In this document: positions 1-6,298 of the stretch, piece after piece
How positions within the stretch are numbered: the stretch's first letter is position 1
Layout: each line of letters starts with the position of its first letter
Source of the DNA: Clostridia bacterium
GTDB lineage: Bacteria > Bacillota > Clostridia > Oscillospirales > Acutalibacteraceae
Assembly (NCBI GenBank): GCA_017480265.1
Contig: JAFVAZ010000019.1
Coordinates: 1 to 8,085 of the forward strand
DNA length: 8,085 nucleotides
Direction of reading: 5' to 3'
The notes under the pieces: generated by a model
The model's database searches: none
Seen by the model: the letters and a program-made list of their open reading frames with translations, nothing else
What the model was told of the DNA's origin: nothing
Made by a program: the position numbers and the translations under genes

Positions 1-1274
1 AATTAGATAAGATAGTCATTTTTGTTTTTGAAAAAGAAGACAAGATCATAATCTTTAGTCCATATAATCTTAAGAAAATTTTTACAACAAAAGGTAAATT
101 GGTGCGAGATCTTGATAAAAATTTCAAGGATTTAATAAAAAAGCCGGAGATCCCCAAGCCGACATTATCAAATATAAAAGTAATAGTATCCACAGGCTGC
201 AACTTTAGATGTGAGTATTGTTTAGTATATAAAAACAGAAAAACTGTTCTAGACTCGAAAATGAGTATCGAGATGGCAAACAATGTCATTGAGCTTTATA
301 ATCAAAAAATAAAAGATGGAGTCTTGATTTTTACAGGTGGGGAACCTCTTACCAATTGGCCGGTCGTAGAATACTTTTTGGATAAAGTAAGAGCAAAATT
401 TATAATACAAACAAATGGCTCATTGATAAATGAAAAAATAGCGAAGAAATTTAAAGAAAAAGACGTATTAATCGTCCTATCTTTAGACGGAGCAAGCAAA
501 GAAAAAAACGCCATGAGAAAATTTGTAAATGGTAAAATAGCTTTTGATTATATTATCAAAGGCTATAAGATAGCTAAAAAAGCTGAGTGCGCCATTGGCG
601 TCTCTATGGTAGCCGGGTACTACAATGTAGAGGAATTATATTTGACAACTAAAATATTGAAAGAAAAATTGGATGTAGATAGCTTCGGGTACAATATCCC
701 GCATTTTACTAAGTATAACGACTCCAATGTAGATATAAATCAGTATACAGAAGAGCTCATCAAAATATTTTATTACGCCAAAAAAGAAAAGATTTACATA
801 GATCAAATTGCTAGGAAGTTAAAGCCCTTACTCTTTGAAAAATTTAGGTTGATGGATTGTACTGCCGGAGGCGAACAGATTTTGATATATCCGGACGGTT
901 CTTCTACCAATTGCGTTAACTTCCCTCCTATTAAAGGAAAAAGTTACGCTTACGACAGATGGATCAAAAAAACTCCTATACATAGGAGATATTGCAGAAG
1001 ATGCCCGGCTATAGGGATATGTGGAGGGGGGTGTTTTTTTGACGGAATAAAAAGGAGCAAAGAGGGAGTAGATAGTAGGAATTGCTACTTTACGAAGAAA
1101 ATGTTAGAAGTTTTCCTATGGGATATGTACGATGAACTTGAAAAAAATGATTTTGATTATGAAAAGGTAAAACTTGCTTATAGTGGGCTCATTGGATACA
1201 ATAGCTTGGCAGGCGTATCGGCAGGGCACGAGACCGCAAACCTTTCTATAGATAAATTCAAGATTAAAAATTAG
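1..1274 (+). CDS. Radical SAM/SPASM domain protein, 5' end missing
   Basis: Radical SAM enzyme expected to reductively cleave S-adenosylmethionine; its substrate is unknown. A TTG start at 99 is possible, but the same frame has no stop from 99 back to position 3. Those 32 extra codons read like protein (a beta-hairpin-like stretch with VIFVFEKEDK), so the gene probably begins before the window. Numbering from codon 99, the 4Fe-4S motif Cx3Cx2C is C34, C38, C41 (GCNFRCEYC), followed by TGGEP at 79-83. The C-terminal SPASM region has C254, C272, then C299-x2-C302-x5-C308-x3-C312 (CGGGC) and C329, enough for auxiliary clusters as in anSME-type peptide-modifying enzymes. A tail of about 40 residues after 350 is not recognised. 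The gene ends with TAG, 34 bases before the methyltransferase. No precursor peptide is visible next to it, so RiPP maturation is only one option; modification of the reductase or its substrate is another. Confidence 0.88.
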   Translation, partial: LDKIVIFVFEKEDKIIIFSPYNLKKIFTTKGKLVRDLDKNFKDLIKKPEIPKPTLSNIKVIVSTGCNFRCEYCLVYKNRKTVLDSKMSIEMANNVIELYNQKIKDGVLIFTGGEPLTNWPVVEYFLDKVRAKFIIQTNGSLINEKIAKKFKEKDVLIVLSLDGASKEKNAMRKFVNGKIAFDYIIKGYKIAKKAECAIGVSMVAGYYNVEELYLTTKILKEKLDVDSFGYNIPHFTKYNDSNVDINQYTEELIKIFYYAKKEKIYIDQIARKLKPLLFEKFRLMDCTAGGEQILIYPDGSSTNCVNFPPIKGKSYAYDRWIKKTPIHRRYCRRCPAIGICGGGCFFDGIKRSKEGVDSRNCYFTKKMLEVFLWDMYDELEKNDFDYEKVKLAYSGLIGYNSLAGVSAGHETANLSIDKFKIKN

Positions 1275-1308
1275 TTTTATAAAAAATTCAAGATGGGAGC
1301 ATAAATAA

Positions 1309-1989
1309 ATGATAGAAAAAATTTGGGATTGGGAAAAAATGAATACTAAACATTGGCAGGAGCCGGCTGATGAAGTTTACTATTATCTTTATAAATGGTC
1401 AACAAAATCAAGTAAAAAGATATTAGATTTGGGTTCCGGCGCGGGGAGGCATTCTGTACTATTTGCTAAAAATGACTTTGATGTGACGGCGTTTGATATC
1501 TCTGAAAATGGCTTAGAGATCTTGCATAAGAAAGCTCAGGATTTTAATTTAAACATCAAAGCTATAAAAGGAAACATGACAAGGCTTCCGTTTGGTTCGC
1601 AGACTTTCGATTTCATTTTGGCTTATAATTCCATATACCATACAGATTACGAAGGCGTGATAAGGACGGTATATGAGATGAAGAGAATTTTAAAAGATAA
1701 TGGGGAAGCTTTTATCACTATGCTATCTAAGGATGATGCCTCTTATAAAGAAAATTTTGATAATTTGATCTCAGAAAATACATTTAGAAAAAAAGAAGAA
1801 GATGGAAGTTATTGGCCGCATTTTTTTGTAGACTATAAGAAGGTTCGAGAGCTTTTTAAATGCTTTGAGATAGTCTCTATAAAGCAGGTTGAGCATTACG
1901 ATGATACCAGGTCTTTTCTGCATTATAATATCCATATCCGGAAGGAGGCCGCTGAATATGAATCATCCAAAATGGCATCCATGTTTTAA
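1309..1989 (+). CDS. Class I SAM-dependent methyltransferase
   Basis: Soluble methyltransferase of 226 residues with a Rossmann fold. Motif I is ILDLGSGAGRH at 38-48, the acidic residue at the end of strand 2 is D63 (TAFDIS), and the post-motif region MTRLPFGSQTFDFI at 90-103 is typical of the Methyltransf_11/25 families. ATG at 1309 is preceded by GGGAG at 1295-1299, nine bases upstream. The last 32 bases overlap the NifB-like gene, so it is co-translated with the nitrogenase-like genes and probably serves the same pathway. The acceptor cannot be told from sequence; a small molecule linked to the reductase, or a thiol or metal ligand, is possible (inference). It does not look like a protein arginine or DNA methyltransferase, since neither motif set is present. 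Confidence 0.88.
   Translation: MIEKIWDWEKMNTKHWQEPADEVYYYLYKWSTKSSKKILDLGSGAGRHSVLFAKNDFDVTAFDISENGLEILHKKAQDFNLNIKAIKGNMTRLPFGSQTFDFILAYNSIYHTDYEGVIRTVYEMKRILKDNGEAFITMLSKDDASYKENFDNLISENTFRKKEEDGSYWPHFFVDYKKVRELFKCFEIVSIKQVEHYDDTRSFLHYNIHIRKEAAEYESSKMASMF
1942..1948 (+). promoter_or_regulatory. Ribosome binding site fixing the NifB-like start
   Basis: AAGGAGG lies inside the end of the methyltransferase gene, nine bases before ATG 1958. It supports that start rather than an upstream in-frame ATG at 1889, which would add 23 residues unlike any NifB N-terminus. Confidence 0.8.
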
Positions 1990-2749
1990 TGAAGCATGCA
2001 TGAGTTCTATTAAGCGCTTGCATTTACCGGTAGCTCCAAGATGCAATATACACTGCAATTTTTGCGATAGGCAGATTTCTTGTACAAGCTTACAAAAGCC
2101 CGGTATAGCAAAGAGAATTTTAAAAATAACCGAGTTAAAAGATTACATAAAATCGGTAGACAAGGCAAAATGTGTCTTTGGGATAGCTGGTCCGGGTGAG
2201 GCTCTATATAATGAAGAAACCTTTGAATCTTTAGAAATTTTAAAAGATTGTACAACCTGCCTTTGTACCAATGGATTGCTTTTGGAAGAAAAAATAGAGA
2301 AGTTGGTAGCGCTAAACTTAAACTATCTATCCATTACAATTAATTCCTTAGATTACAAAATAGCTACTAACATATACGACTTTGTAAACTATAAAGGGCG
2401 ATTTTATGAAGGGATAAAAGGGGTTAAGTTATTGATAAATAAGCAAATAGCCGGATTGCAAGAAGCCTCACGATATGATTTAAGAGTAAAAGTAAACACA
2501 GTTTATATCCCGGGAGTTAATGATAGTCAAATAGTACCGATTTCGAAGTTTTGCCAAAAATATAATGTAGATATCATGAACATCATACCGGTGATGAATG
2601 GAAGGTTAAGAAATATCAACGGCGAAAGTGATGATATAAAAAAACTCAGAGAAAAAGCCGCGGAGTACATCCCGCAAAAGAACCATTGCGCTAAATGCAG
2701 AGCGGATGCGTATGGGTATATAGGAAAAGGAGAGGAAAAAATTGGTTAA
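1958..2749 (+). CDS. nifB: NifB-like radical SAM FeS-carbide cluster synthase
   Basis: NifB fuses two 4Fe-4S units into the carbide-centred 8Fe precursor (NifB-co) of nitrogenase-type cofactors, using SAM. This 263-residue protein has NifB hallmarks along its length: HPC near the N-terminus (7-9) followed by an acidic/alanine stretch, LHLPVAPRCN at 21-30, the radical SAM motif C29-x3-C33-x2-C36, then C42 in the conserved CxRxxxC context, GIAGPG at 75-80, TCLCTNG at 100-106, and a terminal CAKCRADAYG at 244-253 matching the CxxCRADA signature. These extra cysteines and the N-terminal histidine correspond to residues that hold the K-cluster precursors in characterised NifB. There is no NifX/NafY-like C-terminal domain, so this is the short stand-alone form. 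The gene overlaps the methyltransferase by 32 bases and the NifH-like gene by 8. It could be a MarB-type homologue rather than true NifB; a cofactor role is likely either way. Confidence 0.88.
   Translation: MNHPKWHPCFNEACMSSIKRLHLPVAPRCNIHCNFCDRQISCTSLQKPGIAKRILKITELKDYIKSVDKAKCVFGIAGPGEALYNEETFESLEILKDCTTCLCTNGLLLEEKIEKLVALNLNYLSITINSLDYKIATNIYDFVNYKGRFYEGIKGVKLLINKQIAGLQEASRYDLRVKVNTVYIPGVNDSQIVPISKFCQKYNVDIMNIIPVMNGRLRNINGESDDIKKLREKAAEYIPQKNHCAKCRADAYGYIGKGEEKIG
2727..2732 (+). promoter_or_regulatory. Ribosome binding site for the TTG start of the NifH-like gene
   Basis: AAGGAG followed by more purines lies nine bases before TTG 2742. No ATG occurs in frame until after the P-loop, so TTG must be the start. 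The preceding stop TAA at 2747-2749 falls inside the new gene, pointing to coupled translation. Confidence 0.7.
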
Positions 2750-3587
2750 ACAAATTGCTATATATGGCAAAGGCGGTATAGGGAAATCGACAGTATCCTC
2801 AAACACTAGTGCAGCTTTAGGCTTTTTAGGCAAAAAAGTTATGCAGATAGGTTGTGACCCAAAGAAAGATTCCGTAAAACTTTTATTAAATGGCCGCAAG
2901 ATAATCTCAATTCTTGAATATCTGCAGGAATATGGTGAGATTAACGATATTGAAAATGTGGTGAAATCCGGATATAAGGGTGTAAAATGCATAGAATCCG
3001 GCGGCCCTGAGCCGGGGGTAGGTTGCGCTGGGAGGGGGATTATCTTAAGCATTGAAACTTTAAAAAAGCTGGGGGCTTTTTCTTGGGATAATGACTACAT
3101 TATCTATGATGTCTTGGGAGATGTGGTGTGCGGAGGATTTGCGGTGCCGATAAGGGAAGGCTATGCAGAAGAGATTTATTTAGTTGTATCAGGGGAGTTT
3201 ATGTCTATCTTTGCAGTTAACAATATCTGCAAATGCATAAAAAAATACGCAATGAATGGGTCTGTTAAGCTGATGGGCTTGATTTTAAATTCCAGAAATA
3301 TTTCGAATGAAGAAGAGATCGTCAATATGTTTGCGCAGAAAATCAATACAAAAGTAGCCTTAAAGATCCCTAGAGACAATAGATTTTGTAAAGCTGAAAT
3401 AGCAAAAAAAACTATCATAGAGATGTATGAGAATTCTGATCTGGCTAAATTATTTATAAATTTTGCTAAAGCGATAGGGAACTCAGAAAATTCTCAAAAT
3501 TTGATCCCAAATCCTTTGAATGATGATGAGATTTATGATCTATATAAAAGTATACTGGAGGAATCAAATGAGAGGATTAAGATTTAA
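2742..3587 (+). CDS. NifH-like nitrogenase Fe protein (ATP-dependent electron donor)
   Basis: Homodimeric ATPase that would pass electrons from a bridging 4Fe-4S cluster to the NifDK-like partner. In 281 residues it has the P-loop GKGGIGKST at 9-17, GCDPKKDS at 37-44 (switch I region), the cluster cysteines C95 (GCAGRG) and C130 (DVLGDVVCGGFA), the arginine R98 equivalent to the ADP-ribosylation site of NifH, SGEFMSIFAVNN at 150-161, and PRDN at 210-213 followed by KAEIAKKTIIE. All functional motifs are intact. Differences from typical NifH include DPKKD for DPKAD and cysteine C216 where RDNIVQRAE is usual. The start is TTG. The gene overlaps the NifB-like gene by 8 bases and the NifD-like gene by 20. 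The family also contains BchL, CfbC and MarH; the neighbouring NifB and DK-like genes favour a nitrogenase-like or MarH-like role over chlorophyll or F430 synthesis. Confidence 0.93.
   Translation: MVKQIAIYGKGGIGKSTVSSNTSAALGFLGKKVMQIGCDPKKDSVKLLLNGRKIISILEYLQEYGEINDIENVVKSGYKGVKCIESGGPEPGVGCAGRGIILSIETLKKLGAFSWDNDYIIYDVLGDVVCGGFAVPIREGYAEEIYLVVSGEFMSIFAVNNICKCIKKYAMNGSVKLMGLILNSRNISNEEEIVNMFAQKINTKVALKIPRDNRFCKAEIAKKTIIEMYENSDLAKLFINFAKAIGNSENSQNLIPNPLNDDEIYDLYKSILEESNERIKI
3556..3562 (+). promoter_or_regulatory. Ribosome binding site fixing the NifD-like start
   Basis: TGGAGGA lies five bases before ATG 3568, within the end of the NifH-like gene. It supports ATG 3568 over an in-frame upstream ATG at 3520, which lacks such a site and would add 16 residues. 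Confidence 0.75.
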
Positions 3588-4911
3588 GATAAATGAGATA
3601 CAAGAAGACTTTGTGCAAAATTATAGCGGAAAAGACAACGTGAATTATGGTTGCTCTATGCGTGGAGCATGGAGGGCTCTGCAATGTATGAAAAACGATG
3701 TGGCAATTGTGATCCATGGACCCAAAGGCTGCAATAACGAATTTAAGCTAGATTATGAAGACACCATAGCTAAGACGTATTGCACTGAAATGACGGAAAA
3801 CGATGTGATAACGGGCGGGCTCGGTAAACTAGAAAAGTTGATTTTTGATTTAGACAAAAGACCGGATATTTCTCTAATTGTTATACTTACGACTTGCACT
3901 AGCGAGCTTATAGGGGAAGACATAGATACTCTTTTGCAAAATTTAAAGAATAAGACTACCAAGAAATGTTTTGTCTTGCATACATCTGGTATCTCCGGGA
4001 TGGTACAGTCAGATGGCCACAATATGGTGATTTCAAATTTAATAAAAAAATACACCTCAAAAAACAACGAGAAGATAAAAAACAGCATAAATTATATCGG
4101 CTATAGCTGGCCGTTTGATCATAGAGCAGGCCGAGATATGCATGAACTAAACCGCATTTTAGATGAACTAGGGATCAAACTAAACGGCGTTTATACTTCC
4201 AATTTAGGGTTTAGTGAAATAAAGGAAGCTTCCAGAGCTAGTCTAAATGTTGTAAGATGTCCCGGATCAGCATATGGTACCATCAACTTTATGAAAGAAA
4301 ATTTTAATATTCCTTATTTAAAATTGCCGATTCCGGTTGGCTTAAAAAATACTACGGATTTTTTTTCTAAACTTATAGATTATTTTGGGTTAGGCAATGA
4401 AAAGAAGCAAATTTTAAGGTCTTATGAAGAGTTTGTGTGCCAAAAACTTTCCCTTTACAAAGAGATTTTGAAAAGCAAAAAAGCGTGCGTAGCCGTAGGA
4501 GCTAATAGAACCCTTTACCTAGTGGAAGCTTTGCTGGAGCTTGAGCTAGAGGTTAAGGTTATATCATTCTATAGGATACATGAGACCATAGGTGATAGCG
4601 TGGTAAAAATCGCGGGGAAAACGTTTGAAAACCTAGAAAGACTAAGGCAGCGGTATAATTTAGATTGTGAGGTTTTGGTTTACTCCGATAGCAAACAGTT
4701 TTACGATTCCATTAAGAAAAACGCCGTGGACATTGTCTTTGACGTACATACAAATCGGAAAATGATTCACAATATGGGCATAGCTTTTTCGGAATCTATG
4801 GATGTAGAGCAGCCGTACCATTTTTATTATGGCTTTTTGTCTCTTGCAGAAACTTTAACTAAGGAGTTAAATCAGCCATTTTATAAAAAATATAAGGAGT
4901 TTTGCAGATGA
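3568..4911 (+). CDS. Nitrogenase-like component 1 alpha subunit (NifD-like)
   Basis: Predicted catalytic subunit of a NifDK-type heterotetramer, 447 residues, slightly shorter than NifD. Three P-cluster-type cysteines are present: C29 (NYGCSMRGA), C55 (HGPKGC) and C110 (TTCTSELIGEDID). C231 in RASLNVVRC aligns with the FeMo-cofactor ligand Cys275 of Azotobacter NifD (RAQLNLVHC). Q147 and H151 in VQSDGHN align with NifD Gln191 and His195. The second cofactor ligand, His442, has no equivalent: the segment before PYH (416-418) reads FSESMDVEQ. By ungapped alignment, Val70 corresponds to A37 and Arg96 to about Y63. This mix fits a relative that binds a NifB-derived cluster but reduces a substrate other than, or as well as, dinitrogen (inference). 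It starts inside the NifH-like gene and ends in an ATGA overlap with the NifK-like gene. NifE-like, CfbD-like or MarD-like assignments need phylogeny; a lone copy paired with a K-like gene argues for a structural subunit. Confidence 0.88.
   Translation: MRGLRFKINEIQEDFVQNYSGKDNVNYGCSMRGAWRALQCMKNDVAIVIHGPKGCNNEFKLDYEDTIAKTYCTEMTENDVITGGLGKLEKLIFDLDKRPDISLIVILTTCTSELIGEDIDTLLQNLKNKTTKKCFVLHTSGISGMVQSDGHNMVISNLIKKYTSKNNEKIKNSINYIGYSWPFDHRAGRDMHELNRILDELGIKLNGVYTSNLGFSEIKEASRASLNVVRCPGSAYGTINFMKENFNIPYLKLPIPVGLKNTTDFFSKLIDYFGLGNEKKQILRSYEEFVCQKLSLYKEILKSKKACVAVGANRTLYLVEALLELELEVKVISFYRIHETIGDSVVKIAGKTFENLERLRQRYNLDCEVLVYSDSKQFYDSIKKNAVDIVFDVHTNRKMIHNMGIAFSESMDVEQPYHFYYGFLSLAETLTKELNQPFYKKYKEFCR
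4894..4899 (+). promoter_or_regulatory. Ribosome binding site fixing the NifK-like start
   Basis: AAGGAG lies eight bases before ATG 4908, which overlaps the NifD-like stop as ATGA. A TTG two codons upstream (4902) is too close to this site, so ATG 4908 is preferred. Confidence 0.75.
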
Positions 4912-6254
4912 TAAAAGATTTAGAATTTGGTTGCGAAAATGCCGACAGTGCGGTTAGTTATTGTTATTTTTTTGGAGCATATTGCGCCCTGTATGGTATA
5001 AAGGATAATATCATCGTGCTACATACTCCTTCCGGTTGCCAAAGGAGGATCTTATACTTGTGGTCTATGCATGATAACTCAAATGAATTTAAAGCTACTC
5101 TATCTACCAATTTAATAGATAAGGATGTCATCTTTGGGACTGAAGTCAAGCTAAAGAGAATGCTGGAAGATACTCTGAGGCGCTACAAAGGGAACTTGGT
5201 GTCTATCATCACAAGCTGCGCCCCAGAGATAGTAGGGATAGATTAGGACTTGGCTTTAAGTAACCTAAAAGATAAAGATAAAAACAGCAAATTCTTAGCT
5301 TTAAATACACCGGGGTTTCGGGGGGATTTTTACGAAGGCTTTGAATACGCTATAGAAAAAATCATAAAGACGCTAACACAACATAAAGGAAGCACTAAAA
5401 ATGAAAATAAAGTAAATATAATAGGGTACTTATTTTCTAGATACGAAGAAGATGAACAGAGCAATATAAAGGAATTAAAGAATATATTAGGCGAGTTAGG
5501 GTTAGAGGTAAATTCCATATTTTTTAGTGGTGGAAATTTCGAAGAGTTGGAGAAATTTGCACAGGCTAAATATAATATAATTTTCCCTTATGCAGAAAGG
5601 TGTACGCAATATTTGCAAGATGAAATTGGTCAGCAGAATATATCGTGCGACTTACCGGTAGGACTGGAAAAAACTATCGAATTTATCAGAAAAATCGCAA
5701 AAGCTACAGGCCGGACAAAAGAAGGCAACGCTATGATCGAAACGAAGCTAGCAGAGATTGTACCTAAAATCCAGAATTGTATCCATCGTTTAACAGGTAA
5801 AAGCATAGCGATGATCTCAGATAAGCAGTCTATTTTAAGCTTTCTCCCGGCTATTTTAGAGTTTGGTTTAGAGCCTAAAGTTATTGGGATCTACAACGAT
5901 ATTCCCCAAAACACGCTATCTAAAATCCAAAAGATTATTTTTGAAAGTACGTTAAACATTTCAGATTTAAAAATCATACCCAAATGCAACAGAAAACAAA
6001 TAAAAGATGCTATCAGAAGCTCCTACATTGATTTTTGCATAGCAAGCTCCATAGAATCGCGAGATTTGGATGAACTAGGTGTGCCTGTACTGGAGTATAG
6101 CTTCCCTTTATTTGAGAAGCACTGCAGCTTTGACTCACCTAGTTTGGGATTTAGCGGGGTTGGGAACTTAATAACACAGATGTTTAATATTGTAAATAAG
6201 AAATTTTACAGAAGAGAAAGTGTAATAGATAAATTAAATTATATAAAAAATTAG
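4908..6254 (+). pseudogene. Nitrogenase-like component 1 beta subunit (NifK-like), interrupted by in-frame TAG
   Basis: One continuous frame of 448 codons, matching the 447-residue NifD-like partner, except for TAG at codon 113. The part before the stop holds three P-cluster-type cysteines: C19 (YCYFFGA), C44 (TPSGCQRR) and C104 (TSCAPEIVGID). The part after it carries the rest of the fold, including LALNTPGFRG, a central Rossmann domain, and the NifK-like ending FPLFEKHCSF followed by PSLGFSGVGNLIT. The sequence on both sides aligns without a gap to the NifD-like protein (TTCTSELIGEDIDTLLQNLK), the stop sitting exactly at the Ile of GEDID. No other stop or frameshift is seen, so decay, if real, is recent. 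A restart at TTG 5250 has no convincing ribosome binding site and would lack all three cluster cysteines, so the 3' piece is unlikely to be a working gene alone. Alternatives are amber readthrough, pyrrolysine insertion, or sequencing error. The gene ends with another TAG. Confidence 0.85.
5244..5246 (+). other. In-frame amber codon within the NifK-like gene
   Basis: TAG stands between GAT (Asp112) and GAC (Asp114), directly after the third P-cluster-type cysteine region. The paralogous NifD-like gene has Ile here. A single base change from TTG (Leu) would explain it. No clear stem-loop was found just downstream that would suggest a dedicated recoding element. Two other genes in the window (ends at 1274 and 6254) use TAG as their ordinary stop. 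Confidence 0.9.
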
Positions 6255-6282
6255 ATTAATTGTAAAAAAACAAATTAAAAAT

Positions 6283-6288
6283 AGGAGG
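6283..6288 (+). promoter_or_regulatory. Ribosome binding site of the downstream radical SAM gene
   Basis: AGGAGG lies ten bases before ATG 6299 in a 44-base AT-rich gap after the NifK-like gene. The gap is too short to show a convincing promoter, so the gene is probably still on the operon transcript. Confidence 0.7.
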
Positions 6289-6298
6289 AATTATCTAA

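Noticed and set aside
302..514. Antisense open frame within the first radical SAM gene, and similar minus-strand frames across the window
   Set aside because: They lie opposite well-supported coding regions, lack ribosome binding sites and show composition typical of shadows of AT-rich genes.
5247..5350. Pyrrolysine-insertion-type or selenocysteine-type stem-loop after the stop
   Set aside because: No stable hairpin could be drawn; the G-rich patch near 5311-5325 has no matching complement nearby. The codon is TAG, not TGA, so selenocysteine is not expected.
5250..6254. Separate gene starting at TTG 5250 after the amber codon
   Set aside because: It has no convincing ribosome binding site, it begins in mid-domain directly after the conserved GID, and it would lack the P-cluster cysteines. 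One interrupted gene explains both halves better.
3568..6254. Assignment as dark protochlorophyllide reductase (BchNB) or F430-pathway CfbD
   Set aside because: The NifB-like gene in the operon, the cofactor-type cysteine C231 and two distinct D and K subunits do not suit those enzymes, and no chlorophyll or F430 genes are seen.
6255..6298. Short RiPP precursor peptide between the NifK-like gene and the second radical SAM gene
   Set aside because: The gap is 44 bases with no start codon plus frame of useful length; no precursor was found in the other gaps either.
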